Shown here: positions 31,653 to 40,262 of the stretch, one piece after another
How positions within the stretch are numbered: position 1 is the stretch's first letter
Layout: every line of letters begins with the position of its first letter
Assembly (NCBI RefSeq): GCF_001884065.1
Contig: NZ_MACH01000130.1
Location: 1 to 62,227, forward strand
Reading direction: 5' to 3'
Source: Bacillus proteolyticus
Lineage (GTDB): Bacteria; Bacillota; Bacilli; Bacillales; Bacillaceae_G
Length of the DNA stretch: 62,227 bases
Notes under the pieces: model-generated
What the model saw: the letters and a program-made list of their open reading frames with translations, nothing else
Told to the model about the DNA's origin: nothing
Databases searched by the model: none
Program-made: the position numbers and the translations under genes

Positions 31653-31698
31653 CAATAGTATTGTAGATTGAACGATATATTATGGAGGTGGCCTAGCC

Positions 31699-31989
31699 GT
31701 GTCAAGAATTTCCGTTGAGAATGTAAAGCACGTAGCACATTTAGCACGTCTTGCAATTACTGATCAAGAAGCAGAAAAATTTCAAAAACAACTAGATGCA
31801 ATTGTTACATTTGCAGAACAGTTAAATGAATTAGATACAACTGATGTAAAACCAACAACTCACGTATTAACTATGAAAAATGTTATGCGTGAAGATGTAC
31901 CAGAAAAAGGTTTACCAGTAGAAGAAGTATTAAAAAATGCACCGGATCACAAAGATAATCAAATCCGTGTTCCAGCAGTATTAGAATAG
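31699..31989 (+). CDS. gatC: Asp-tRNA(Asn)/Glu-tRNA(Gln) amidotransferase subunit C
   Basis: GatC is the small subunit that clamps GatA and GatB together in the amidotransferase that corrects Glu-tRNA(Gln) in Gram-positive bacteria. The 96-residue length and the [10 protein letters not shown] and [12 protein letters not shown] segments fit the family. The start is GTG 31699 with GGAGGTGG eight bases upstream. It is the first gene of the gatCAB operon. Confidence 0.95.
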
Positions 31990-32003
31990 AGGAGGGAATT
32001 TCG

Positions 32004-33461
32004 ATGTCATTATTTGATCATTCGGTATCAGAGTTACATAAGAAGTTAAACAACAAAGAAATTTCCGTTACGGATTTAGTAGAAGAATCTTACAAACGTA
32101 TTGCGGATGTTGAAGATAACGTAAAAGCTTTTCTTACATTAGATGAAGAAAATGCACGCGCGAAAGCGAAAGAATTAGATGCAAAGATTGGTGCTGAAGA
32201 TAATGGTTTATTATTCGGTATGCCAATCGGTGTAAAAGATAACATTGTAACTAACGGTCTTCGTACAACTTGTGCGAGCAAAATGTTAGCAAACTTCGAT
32301 CCAATTTACGATGCGACAGTTGTACAAAAGCTAAAAGCTGCTGACACAGTTACAATCGGTAAGTTAAATATGGACGAGTTCGCAATGGGTTCTTCAAATG
32401 AAAACTCAGGTTTCTATGCTACGAAAAACCCATGGAACTTAGATTACGTTCCAGGCGGATCTAGTGGTGGTTCTGCAGCAGCTGTAGCAGCAGGAGAAGT
32501 ATTATTCTCTCTAGGTTCTGATACGGGTGGTTCTATCCGTCAGCCAGCTGCATATTGCGGCGTTGTAGGTTTAAAACCAACTTATGGACGCGTATCTCGT
32601 TACGGATTAGTAGCATTCGCATCTTCACTTGACCAAATCGGACCGATTACACGTACAGTAGAAGACAATGCATACCTATTACAAGCTATTTCAGGTATTG
32701 ACCGCATGGACGCAACTTCTGCAAACGTTGAAGTAGGAAACTACTTAGCTGGTTTAACAGGCGACGTTAAAGGTTTACGCATTGCTGTACCGAAAGAATA
32801 CTTAGGCGAAGGTGTTGGCGAAGAAGCTCGTGAGTCAGTACTAGCTGCATTAAAAGTGTTAGAAGGTATGGGCGCAACTTGGGAGGAAGTATCTCTTCCG
32901 CACTCTAAATACGCTCTAGCAACGTATTACTTATTATCTTCTTCTGAAGCATCAGCTAACCTTTCACGCTTTGATGGTGTACGTTACGGTGTTCGTTCTG
33001 ATAATGTAAATAACTTATTAGATCTTTACAAAAACACACGTAGCGAAGGTTTCGGAGATGAAGTAAAACGCCGTATTATGCTTGGTACATTTGCACTTAG
33101 CTCTGGTTACTATGATGCATATTACAAAAAAGCACAACAAGTACGTACATTAATTAAAAATGACTTTGAAAATGTATTTGCTAACTATGATGTTATTATT
33201 GGACCGACAACGCCAACTCCGGCATTTAAAGTGGGCGAAAAAGTGGACGATCCAATGACAATGTATGCAAATGACATTTTAACAATCCCAGTAAACTTAG
33301 CGGGTGTTCCAGCGATTTCTGTTCCATGTGGATTCGGTGCTAACAACATGCCACTTGGTCTACAAATCATTGGTAAACACTTCGATGAAGCGACAATTTA
33401 CCGCGTTGCACATGCGTTTGAGCAAGCAACAGACTATCATACAAAAAAAGCAAGTCTGTAA
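32004..33461 (+). CDS. gatA: Aspartyl/glutamyl-tRNA amidotransferase subunit A
   Basis: GatA is the glutaminase that supplies ammonia. The 485-residue amidase-signature protein has GVKDNI with the catalytic Lys (near residue 77) and [15 protein letters not shown] with the cis-Ser (near 150). [16 protein letters not shown] with the nucleophilic Ser follows (near 172). GAGGAGGG precedes ATG 32004. Confidence 0.96.
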   Translation: MSLFDHSVSELHKKLNNKEISVTDLVEESYKRIADVEDNVKAFLTLDEENARAKAKELDAKIGAEDNGLLFGMPIGVKDNIVTNGLRTTCASKMLANFDPIYDATVVQKLKAADTVTIGKLNMDEFAMGSSNENSGFYATKNPWNLDYVPGGSSGGSAAAVAAGEVLFSLGSDTGGSIRQPAAYCGVVGLKPTYGRVSRYGLVAFASSLDQIGPITRTVEDNAYLLQAISGIDRMDATSANVEVGNYLAGLTGDVKGLRIAVPKEYLGEGVGEEARESVLAALKVLEGMGATWEEVSLPHSKYALATYYLLSSSEASANLSRFDGVRYGVRSDNVNNLLDLYKNTRSEGFGDEVKRRIMLGTFALSSGYYDAYYKKAQQVRTLIKNDFENVFANYDVIIGPTTPTPAFKVGEKVDDPMTMYANDILTIPVNLAGVPAISVPCGFGANNMPLGLQIIGKHFDEATIYRVAHAFEQATDYHTKKASL

Positions 33462-33475
33462 GGAGGCGAGCATAG

Positions 33476-34903
33476 ATGAATTTAGAAACAATTATTGGTT
33501 TAGAGGTTCACGTTGAGTTAAAAACAAATTCGAAAATTTTCTCTGCGAGTCCAACAGAATTCGGAGCGGAGCCAAATACACAAACAAGTGTAATTGACTT
33601 AGGATACCCAGGGGTACTTCCTACTTTAAATAAAGAAGCAGTTAACTTTGCAATGAAAGCTGCAATGGCATTAAACTGTGAAATCGCAACGGAAACGAAG
33701 TTCGACCGTAAAAACTATTTCTACCCAGATAATCCGAAAGCTTACCAAATCTCTCAATTTGATAAGCCAATTGGTGAAAATGGTTGGATTGAAATCGAAG
33801 TAGACGGTAAAAAGAAACGTATCGGTATTACACGTCTTCATTTAGAAGAAGATGCTGGTAAATCAACGCATACAGCTGATGGTTCATTAGTAGACTACAA
33901 CCGTCAAGGTATGCCTTTAATCGAGATCGTATCTGAGCCAGATATGCGTACTCCAGAAGAAGCATATGCGTACTTAGAGAAGTTAAAATCAATCATTCAA
34001 TATACAGGTGTATCTGATTGTAAGATGGAAGAAGGTTCTCTTCGTTGTGATGCGAATATTTCACTTCGTCCAGTTGGACAAGAGAAGTTCGGTACAAAAG
34101 CAGAACTGAAAAACTTAAACTCTTTCACTTACGTGCAAAAAGGTCTTGAGCATGAGCAAGTGCGCCAAGAGAAAGAATTATTATCTGGTGGTATCATCCA
34201 ACAAGAAACACGTCGTTATGATGAAGCAACGAAGAAAACAATCTTAATGCGTATAAAAGAAGGATCTGACGATTACCGTTACTTCCCAGAGCCAGACTTA
34301 GTTGAACTTTACATCGACGATGAGTGGAAAGAGAAAGTACGTGCTTCGATTCCAGAACTTCCAGATGCACGTAAAGCTCGCTATGTTGAAGAAATTGGCT
34401 TGCCGGCTTATGATGCACACGTATTAACATTAACGAAAGAAATGTCTGATTTCTTTGAAGCAACTGTTGCAGACGGTGCTGATGCGAAATTAACATCAAA
34501 CTGGTTAATGGGTGAAGTGCTTGCATACTTAAACAAACAACAAAAAGAATTAAAAGACGTTGCATTAACGCCTGCTGGTTTATCTAAAATGGTTCAATTA
34601 ATTGAAAAAGGTACAATTTCTTCTAAAATCGCGAAGAAAGTATTTAACGAATTAATTGAAAAAGGTGGAGACCCAGAAGAAATCGTTAAAGCGAAAGGTC
34701 TTGTTCAAATTTCTGACGAAGGTACACTTCGTAAAGTTGTAACAGAAATTCTTGATAATAATGAGCAATCTATCGAAGACTTTAAAAACGGTAAAGACCG
34801 TGCAATTGGCTTCTTAGTTGGTCAAATTATGAAAGCGACAAAAGGACAAGCCAACCCACCACTTGTTAACAAAATCTTACTTGAAGAGATTAATAAGCGA
34901 TAA
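33476..34903 (+). CDS. gatB: Aspartyl/glutamyl-tRNA amidotransferase subunit B
   Basis: GatB binds the mischarged tRNA, phosphorylates the Glu/Asp side chain and completes amidation. The 475-residue protein starts with [18 protein letters not shown]. It has [16 protein letters not shown] near residue 80, [12 protein letters not shown] near 122 and a C-terminal YqeY-like tail domain (about 330-475). AAGGAGG precedes ATG 33476, and a strong terminator follows about 60 bases after the stop. Confidence 0.96.
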   Translation: MNLETIIGLEVHVELKTNSKIFSASPTEFGAEPNTQTSVIDLGYPGVLPTLNKEAVNFAMKAAMALNCEIATETKFDRKNYFYPDNPKAYQISQFDKPIGENGWIEIEVDGKKKRIGITRLHLEEDAGKSTHTADGSLVDYNRQGMPLIEIVSEPDMRTPEEAYAYLEKLKSIIQYTGVSDCKMEEGSLRCDANISLRPVGQEKFGTKAELKNLNSFTYVQKGLEHEQVRQEKELLSGGIIQQETRRYDEATKKTILMRIKEGSDDYRYFPEPDLVELYIDDEWKEKVRASIPELPDARKARYVEEIGLPAYDAHVLTLTKEMSDFFEATVADGADAKLTSNWLMGEVLAYLNKQQKELKDVALTPAGLSKMVQLIEKGTISSKIAKKVFNELIEKGGDPEEIVKAKGLVQISDEGTLRKVVTEILDNNEQSIEDFKNGKDRAIGFLVGQIMKATKGQANPPLVNKILLEEINKR

Positions 34904-34963
34904 AAATAAAAGAGGAATTCTTATTTTTGAGCGCTAAAATAGTATAGATTTTTAAAGATTAAA

Positions 34964-34997
34964 CAGAAAAAACACCCGTATTTGGGTGTTTTTTCTG
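34964..34997 (+). terminator. Terminator of gatCAB
   Basis: CAGAAAAAACACCC and GGGTGTTTTTTCTG pair perfectly around GTATTT. The T-run is part of the descending arm. Confidence 0.9.
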
Positions 34998-34998
34998 A

Positions 34999-35055
34999 GT
35001 TAATCAAACGTTTGTTTAAATGGTGAAAAATATTTTAAATAAACGTTTGATTAAC
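34999..35055. promoter_or_regulatory. Two inverted operator-like palindromes (TetR-type) after gatB
   Basis: GTTAATCAAACGTTT (34999-35013) and AAACGTTTGATTAAC (35041-35055) are a perfect 15-bp inverted repeat. Each half is itself part of a 20-bp imperfect palindrome centred on AAACGTTT; the two 20-bp sites match at 19 positions when one is inverted. The size and symmetry resemble operators of TetR-family repressors. An extended -10 TGGTATGAT follows at 35090-35098. No regulator gene is nearby. The remainder of 35100-35280 holds only very short ORFs. Confidence 0.5.
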
Positions 35056-35283
35056 TGTCAAAAGTGAAAAAATGTTTGTATAGCAACTATGGTATGATAG
35101 TTGCAAAAAGGTGGGAATAATGATAAATCTAGACATAGAGGTTTTTTTCATCTCATGAAATAATAGATAATTATTATTCGTTATATGTAAATTGATGTGA
35201 GGAAATAGATGGACATAAATTTTTTTTGTAAAATAAAACAAAACCATTGAAATGAATATTTACTTTTGATGGGCTACACGAAT

Positions 35284-35320
35284 CGGGTTCTTACTGCCTG
35301 TTTGAGCGGGATAAAAGAAG
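35284..35320 (-). repeat. Degenerate copy of dispersed hairpin repeat A
   Basis: The segment containing CTTACTGCC and GAGCGGGATAAAA resembles the reverse complement of the left end of the longer element at 50252-50395 (TTTTATCCCGC ... GGGTAGTAA). Similarity is partial, about three quarters by eye. Confidence 0.4.
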
Positions 35321-35345
35321 GATAGGAAGATGAGAGGAGGTAGGC

Positions 35346-35417
35346 ATGGGAATACTGAATAGAAGTTCGGTATGTTCTTTTTCGATACATAAAGAAATTT
35401 CCTGTGCTAATAAATGA
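35346..35417 (+). CDS. 23-codon upstream ORF coupled to dgkB
   Basis: An ORF starting MGILNRSSVCSFSIHK follows a strong GAGGAGGT ribosome binding site. Its TGA overlaps the dgkB ATG (ATGATG at 35414-35419). dgkB has no ribosome binding site of its own at that position, so translation of this short ORF probably brings ribosomes to dgkB. Whether the peptide itself matters is unknown. Confidence 0.5.
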   Translation: MGILNRSSVCSFSIHKEISCANK

Positions 35418-36319
35418 TGAAGCGAGCAAGGATTATTTATAACCCTACTTCTGGACGTGAGCTATTTAAGAAGAGCTTACCAGAAGTATTACAAAAATTA
35501 GAACAAGCTGGATATGAAGCGTCTTGTCATGCGACAACTGGTCCTGGAGATGCGACTGTGGCAGCGAGGCAAGCTGCGGATCGTAAGTTTGATGTTGTTA
35601 TCGCAGCTGGTGGTGACGGTACGTTAAATGAAGTGGTGAACGGTTTAGTAGGACATGAACATCGTCCAAAGTTTGGAATTATTCCAGTTGGAACGACAAA
35701 TGATTTTGCGCGTGCGATTGGTGTACCTCGTGCTATTGAAGAGGCTGCGGATATTATTTGTGAAGGGAAAACAGTTCCGTTAGATCTTGGTAGAGCGAAT
35801 GATACATATTTCATTAATATTGCTGGTGGCGGCCGTATTACAGAATTAACATATGAAGTGCCAAGTAAGCTGAAAACGGTATTAGGTCAACTTGCTTACT
35901 ATTTAAAAGGAATCGAAATGTTACCATCATTACATCCAACATATGTTGAAATCGAGTATGATGGGAAGTTACTACAAGAAGAAATTACGATGTTTTTAAT
36001 TACAAATACTCGTTCAGTTGGTGGATTTGAAAAGGTAGCACCATATGCGTCTATTAACGATGGGTTATTTGATTTATTAGTGCTGAAAAAAGGTTCTATC
36101 GCTGATTTAATTAAAGCAGCAACACAAGCGCAGCGAGGGGAACATATTAACAATCCAAAAGTGCTATATACACAAGCGAATCGAATTAAAGTGCATTCAC
36201 CAGATAAATTAATGATTAATTTAGATGGTGAATATGGTGGAGATGCACCGATGGAATTCGAAAATATATATCATTGTCTGGAACTATTTGTTCCAGAACA
36301 CCAAGAGGATGCCCTGTAA
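35414..36319 (+). CDS. dgkB: Diacylglycerol kinase DgkB
   Basis: DgkB phosphorylates diacylglycerol released during lipoteichoic acid synthesis. The 301-residue protein has the DAGK catalytic fold: RIIYNPTSGRE at the start, the nucleotide-binding GGDGTLNEVVNGL (about residues 75-87), GTTNDFARA (about 104-112) and a late LDGEYGGDAPMEF. The start is ATG 35414 or ATG 35417. Neither has a ribosome binding site, and the upstream ORF stop overlaps here. A terminator starts before the stop codon. Confidence 0.92.
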   Translation: MMKRARIIYNPTSGRELFKKSLPEVLQKLEQAGYEASCHATTGPGDATVAARQAADRKFDVVIAAGGDGTLNEVVNGLVGHEHRPKFGIIPVGTTNDFARAIGVPRAIEEAADIICEGKTVPLDLGRANDTYFINIAGGGRITELTYEVPSKLKTVLGQLAYYLKGIEMLPSLHPTYVEIEYDGKLLQEEITMFLITNTRSVGGFEKVAPYASINDGLFDLLVLKKGSIADLIKAATQAQRGEHINNPKVLYTQANRIKVHSPDKLMINLDGEYGGDAPMEFENIYHCLELFVPEHQEDAL

Positions 36320-36334
36320 AGGCATCTTTTTTTT
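36306..36334 (+). terminator. Terminator of dgkB
   Basis: GATGCC and GGCATC form the stem around the end of the gene, followed by eight T. Confidence 0.85.
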
Positions 36335-36344
36335 GCTTTTACCT

Positions 36345-36401
36345 CACTATTTGCGAGTAATAAGATTCTCCCGCTGATTAAAGTTTCACTTTATGCAGGT
36401 G
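36345..36401 (+). repeat. Short copy of dispersed hairpin repeat A
   Basis: CTATTTGC-GAGTAATAAGA-CTCCC-GCTGATTAAAGTTTCACTTTAT follows the same order as the ends of the longer element at 50261-50395 but lacks its central hairpin. The 36401-36490 spacer beyond holds only AT-rich sequence before the HAD gene. Confidence 0.5.
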
Positions 36402-36513
36402 AATTGTAAATTGGAAGTTAGTTTGATTTTTATGGTATTTTTACAATCCGTTTATTTTATATCCATATTTTATTGATACACTAGAAGAGATAAGAAATGA
36501 GAGGTAGGGTGCT

Positions 36514-37260
36514 ATGGAGAAGGTAAAAGCAATACTATTTGATAAAGATGGGACATTAATGGATTTTCATTCAATTTGGATAAAAGTAGCTGAAGAGCTT
36601 GTAGCTGAATGTATAAATTTATATCAATTACCAGAATCAATGCAGCAGGTTATATTAAAAGAGATTGGCGTAGACGGAGCAGTTGTTCATCCGCGTAGTG
36701 CGCTAGCAGCTGGAACGAGCCTTGATGTAGCGAAGGGGATTTGTAAGTATATCGTATCATCTAGAGAAGAAGAGATGCATGAATGGGTAAGTGAAAAGTT
36801 GTTTTCTCTTATGTATGAGTATCGAGAACATATGAGGATGACGGCAGATTTACCAAAAGTTTTACAAGCATTAAAGGATAGAGGGCTTATTTTAGGTGTC
36901 GTCACAGCTGATGATTTTGCACCGACAGAATTATTTTTAAAGCAGTATCAATTGGAACCCTTTTTTGATTGTGTCATAGCCTCAGATACTTTTCCGGCAC
37001 AGAAACCAGATAAAAGAATTATAGAATCGTTTTGTGAGAGATTTAATTTAGAAACATGTGAAGTAGCGGTCGTCGGGGATACACCGACGGATTTACATTT
37101 AGCGAAAAATGGTGGCGACTGCTATGCCATTGGTGTACTATCTGGTACGGGTGATCGTCAAACGTTAGAACCACTTGCAGATTTAGTGTTACAATCTGTT
37201 GAAGGTTTAATTTCTCATTCAGGTGAGTTTATTTGGAAACAAGGAAAGTCTAATGTATAA
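36514..37260 (+). CDS. HAD-family phosphatase
   Basis: The 248-residue protein has HAD motif I DKDGTLMDF (residues about 10-18), motif II T in VVTADDFAP (near 130), the Lys of motif III in PAQKPDKRI and motif IV VVGDTPTDLHLAKNG (near 187). A helical cap lies between motifs I and II, as in phosphoglycolate phosphatase-like enzymes. The substrate is unknown. AGGTAGGGTG precedes ATG 36514. It is a single gene ahead of the gab cluster. Confidence 0.88.
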   Translation: MEKVKAILFDKDGTLMDFHSIWIKVAEELVAECINLYQLPESMQQVILKEIGVDGAVVHPRSALAAGTSLDVAKGICKYIVSSREEEMHEWVSEKLFSLMYEYREHMRMTADLPKVLQALKDRGLILGVVTADDFAPTELFLKQYQLEPFFDCVIASDTFPAQKPDKRIIESFCERFNLETCEVAVVGDTPTDLHLAKNGGDCYAIGVLSGTGDRQTLEPLADLVLQSVEGLISHSGEFIWKQGKSNV

Positions 37261-37263
37261 ACG

Positions 37264-37311
37264 AACAAGTCTATAAAGACTCTTTATGAGTCTATATAGA
37301 CTTGTTTTTTA
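37264..37311 (+). terminator. Terminator of the HAD gene
   Basis: AACAAGTCTATA pairs with TATAGACTTGTT, with an inner AGACTC / GAGTCT stem, and six T follow. Confidence 0.9.
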
Positions 37312-37355
37312 TGCTGAGATATTAAGAGGATGGGATGAATACTAGAAAGGGGAAG

Positions 37356-37372
37356 TTGGCATACATCTTGCA
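37356..37372 (+). promoter_or_regulatory. Sigma-54 (SigL) promoter of gabT
   Basis: TTGGCATACATCTTGCA matches the -24/-12 consensus TGGCAC-N5-TTGCW, with GG and GC exactly ten bases apart. It lies 42 bases before gabT. The downstream activator gene with a sigma-54 interaction domain fits this promoter. Confidence 0.9.
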
Positions 37373-37414
37373 ATATAAAGAGAAAACATTGTATAGAAAA
37401 GGATGGGGTACACA

Positions 37415-38779
37415 ATGAACACAAAAAAATTTGCTAAAGTAAATGAACAAATTCCAGGACCGAAAGCAGCGTCTTTATTAGAACGCCGCCAAAATATAGT
37501 ACCAAAAGGAGTAAGTAATGGTATTCCAACATTCGTACAGTCTGCAGATGGAGCTCTTGTAACAGATGTTGATGGTAATCAGTACATTGATTTTGCAGGA
37601 GCAATAGGGACGATTAACGTAGGACATTGTCATCCAGCTGTTAAAGAAGCACTTCATAAACAAGTAGATCAATATATTCATACGGGATTTAATGTCATGA
37701 TGTATGAGCCATATATTGAATTAGCGGAAAAGCTTGCTGTATTAGCGCCAGGAAGTTTTGATAAACAAGTCCTGTTTTTAAATAGTGGTGCAGAAGCAGT
37801 TGAGAATGCGGTGAAAATCGCTCGTAAATATACGAAGAGACCTGGGATTATCGCATTTTCTAAAGGGTTTCATGGGCGTACATTAATGACAATGACGATG
37901 ACAAGTAAAGTAAAACCATATAAATTTGGATTTGGTCCATTCGCTCCAGAAGTTTATAAGGCACCATTCCCATATGAATACCGTCGTCCAGAAGGGTTAA
38001 CAGAAGAGCAGTATGATGATTTTATCATTGAAGAGTTTAAGAACTTCTTCATATCAGAAGTAGCACCAGAAACAATTGCAGCCGTTGTGATGGAACCTGT
38101 TCAAGGGGAAGGTGGATTTATCGTTCCAAGTAAGAAATTTGTTCAAGAAGTACGCAGTATTTGTTCAGAGCACGGTATTTTATTTGTAGCGGATGAAATT
38201 CAAACAGGCTTTAGTCGTACCGGAAAATACTTTGCAATTGATCATTATGATGTCGTTCCGGATTTAATTACAGTATCTAAATCACTAGGTGCTGGTGTAC
38301 CGATTAGTGGTGTTATTGGCCGTAAAGAAATTATGAATGAGTCTGCACCGGGAGAGCTGGGAGGAACGTATGCAGGAAGCCCACTAGGATGTGCGGCTGC
38401 ATTAGCTGTGCTTGATGTAATTGAAAAAGAGAAATTAAATGATAGAGCGATAGAATTAGGAAAAGTCGTAATGAACCGATTTGAAGAGATGAAAAATAAA
38501 TATAATTGCATTGGTGATGTGCGTGGCTTAGGGGCAATGTGTGCATTTGAGCTCGTTCAAGATCGTAAGACGAAAGCGCCTGACAAAACATTGGCAGCTA
38601 ATTTATGTGCGGAAGCAAATAAACGGGGATTACTTCTACTATCAGCAGGAACATATGGAAATGTTATTCGCGTGTTAATGCCATTAGTTATTACAGATGA
38701 GCAGCTAGAGGAAGGTTTAACAATAATTGAAGAATCATTGCAAGCTTGTTATGAGCAAGCAAACATCGCTCGTGTTTAA
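37415..38779 (+). CDS. gabT: 4-aminobutyrate aminotransferase GabT
   Basis: GabT moves the amino group of GABA to 2-oxoglutarate, giving succinate semialdehyde. The 454-residue class III PLP aminotransferase has NSGAEAVENAVKIAR (near residue 125), HGRTLMTM, DEIQTGFSRTGK (near 269) and the PLP Lys in TVSKSLGAGVP (near 290). ATG 37415 is preferred over 37403 because GGATGGGG then lies six bases upstream. Transcription should need sigma-54 and the GabR-type activator encoded next. Confidence 0.93.
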   Translation: MNTKKFAKVNEQIPGPKAASLLERRQNIVPKGVSNGIPTFVQSADGALVTDVDGNQYIDFAGAIGTINVGHCHPAVKEALHKQVDQYIHTGFNVMMYEPYIELAEKLAVLAPGSFDKQVLFLNSGAEAVENAVKIARKYTKRPGIIAFSKGFHGRTLMTMTMTSKVKPYKFGFGPFAPEVYKAPFPYEYRRPEGLTEEQYDDFIIEEFKNFFISEVAPETIAAVVMEPVQGEGGFIVPSKKFVQEVRSICSEHGILFVADEIQTGFSRTGKYFAIDHYDVVPDLITVSKSLGAGVPISGVIGRKEIMNESAPGELGGTYAGSPLGCAAALAVLDVIEKEKLNDRAIELGKVVMNRFEEMKNKYNCIGDVRGLGAMCAFELVQDRKTKAPDKTLAANLCAEANKRGLLLLSAGTYGNVIRVLMPLVITDEQLEEGLTIIEESLQACYEQANIARV

Positions 38780-38834
38780 AAACTGAATTATAAATCGCAA
38801 ACATTCTAGCTTACTCTATATAAAATGCAGAAAA

Positions 38835-38864
38835 TTCACTTTATAATAAAGGTAGTAAAGTGAA
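38835..38864. other. Inverted repeat upstream of the sigma-54 activator gene
   Basis: TTCACTTTA (38835-38843) and TAAAGTGAA (38856-38864) are perfect complements with a 12-base spacer, ending about 30 bases before the activator gene. It could be an operator or an RNA hairpin; no T-run follows. Confidence 0.4.
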
Positions 38865-38894
38865 TCGATGGATATGAAGTAGGGAGTGGCTAGG

Positions 38895-40262
38895 ATGGTT
38901 GCAGAAAAGGAACGAGTGTTGATGGATTTACAAGATGTATTTGAATATGCATTTGACGAAATTTTTGTTACAGATGATAAAGGAATCGTTGTGCGTGTAA
39001 ATAGTATGTGTGAAAGACATTACCAACTCTCTGCTAAGGAATTAGTAGGAAAGCATGTAAAAGAACTACAGAAAGAAGGAATTTTTTATCCGTCTGCAAC
39101 ATTAGAAGTAATTGAAAAGAAAAGGCCAGTTGAACTTGTTCAAACAACAAAATCAGGAGAGTATTTGCATGTTCGTACAAGACCTGTTTTTGATGATGAA
39201 GGAAATTTAAGAAGAGTGATTAGTTATTCTCGTGATCTTACAGAACTCTATCAATTACGTCAAAAGGTAGAGGAGATGGATAATCAGTTAAAAACATATA
39301 AAAAAGAATTAAGAGAAACATATGAACACGAAGGTCTTATTTTTAAAAGTAGCGCTATGCAAAAAATAGTCGAAACAATAAAAAAAGTATCTGTAGTAGA
39401 TAGTACAGTTCTCGTTTTAGGTGAGACTGGAGTGGGTAAAAGCCGATTAGTACGTCATTTGCATGAAGTAAGTCACCGGAAGAATGAAAATTTCTATGAA
39501 ATTAATTGTGCGGCATTACCGACAAATTTAATTGAATCAGAGCTTTTTGGATATTCAGGTGGTTCTTTCACAGGTGCAAATCGTGAAGGGAAAAAGGGGC
39601 TATTAGAATCAGCGCATAAAGGAACTCTTTTCTTAGATGAAATTGGTGAAATGCCGCTTGAAATTCAAGCGAAGCTTTTGCAAGTATTGCAAGAAAAAAC
39701 GTTTCGTCCTATAGGCGGAAGAGAGTTAAAAAAGGTGGACGTTAGAATTGTAGCGGCAACAAATAGAGATTTAAGTACGATGGTGAAACAAGGAACATTC
39801 CGGAAAGATTTATACTATCGTCTGAATGTCATTCCAATTTCAATTCCGCCACTTCGGGAGAGAACAGAAGACATTTTGCCGCTCATTTATCATTATTTAC
39901 AGCATTTTAATAAAAAGTACGGACGTGATGTGAAGTTAGCTCCTAGTACGTTGCAAATGTTTGTAGGGTACCCTTGGGAAGGAAATAATAGAGAGATTGA
40001 AAATGTAATTGAACGAATTGTTATCACTGCTGATGATTTTGTAACGGTAGAAGATTTGCCACTATCTATGCAAGAGGCAACAGTTGAACAATCCGGACAA
40101 AGTCTTTATAGAATGCTGGAAGAGGTAGAGAGAAATATTATTCTTAAAGCGTATAAAACGTATGGATCAAGTTATAAAGTGGCTGAGTTTTTGCAAATAA
40201 GTCAATCTGCTGCTACTAGGAAAATTAAGAAGTTTATAGAGGAGGAAGAAAACATTGGATAA
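38895..40262 (+). CDS. gabR: Sigma-54-dependent transcriptional activator of gab genes
   Basis: The 455-residue protein has an N-terminal PAS sensor (about residues 12-110) and a short coiled coil (about 120-145). The AAA+ domain has Walker A GETGVGKS, the sigma-54 contact loop GSFTGA (Ser in place of the usual Ala), Walker B GTLFLDEIGEM and the arginine-finger region. It ends with a Fis-type helix-turn-helix (AEFLQISQSAATRKIKK). It lies between gabT and gabD and should activate the promoter at 37356. ATG 38895 has AGGGAG eight bases upstream; GTG 38886 is less likely. Note that B. subtilis GabR is an unrelated MocR-type protein. Confidence 0.88.
   Translation: MVAEKERVLMDLQDVFEYAFDEIFVTDDKGIVVRVNSMCERHYQLSAKELVGKHVKELQKEGIFYPSATLEVIEKKRPVELVQTTKSGEYLHVRTRPVFDDEGNLRRVISYSRDLTELYQLRQKVEEMDNQLKTYKKELRETYEHEGLIFKSSAMQKIVETIKKVSVVDSTVLVLGETGVGKSRLVRHLHEVSHRKNENFYEINCAALPTNLIESELFGYSGGSFTGANREGKKGLLESAHKGTLFLDEIGEMPLEIQAKLLQVLQEKTFRPIGGRELKKVDVRIVAATNRDLSTMVKQGTFRKDLYYRLNVIPISIPPLRERTEDILPLIYHYLQHFNKKYGRDVKLAPSTLQMFVGYPWEGNNREIENVIERIVITADDFVTVEDLPLSMQEATVEQSGQSLYRMLEEVERNIILKAYKTYGSSYKVAEFLQISQSAATRKIKKFIEEEENIG

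Noticed and set aside
35202-35250. 13-codon ORF after GTGAGGAAATAG in the dgkB leader
   Set aside because: It is too short, is AT-rich and shows no coupling to a downstream gene, unlike the ORF at 35346.
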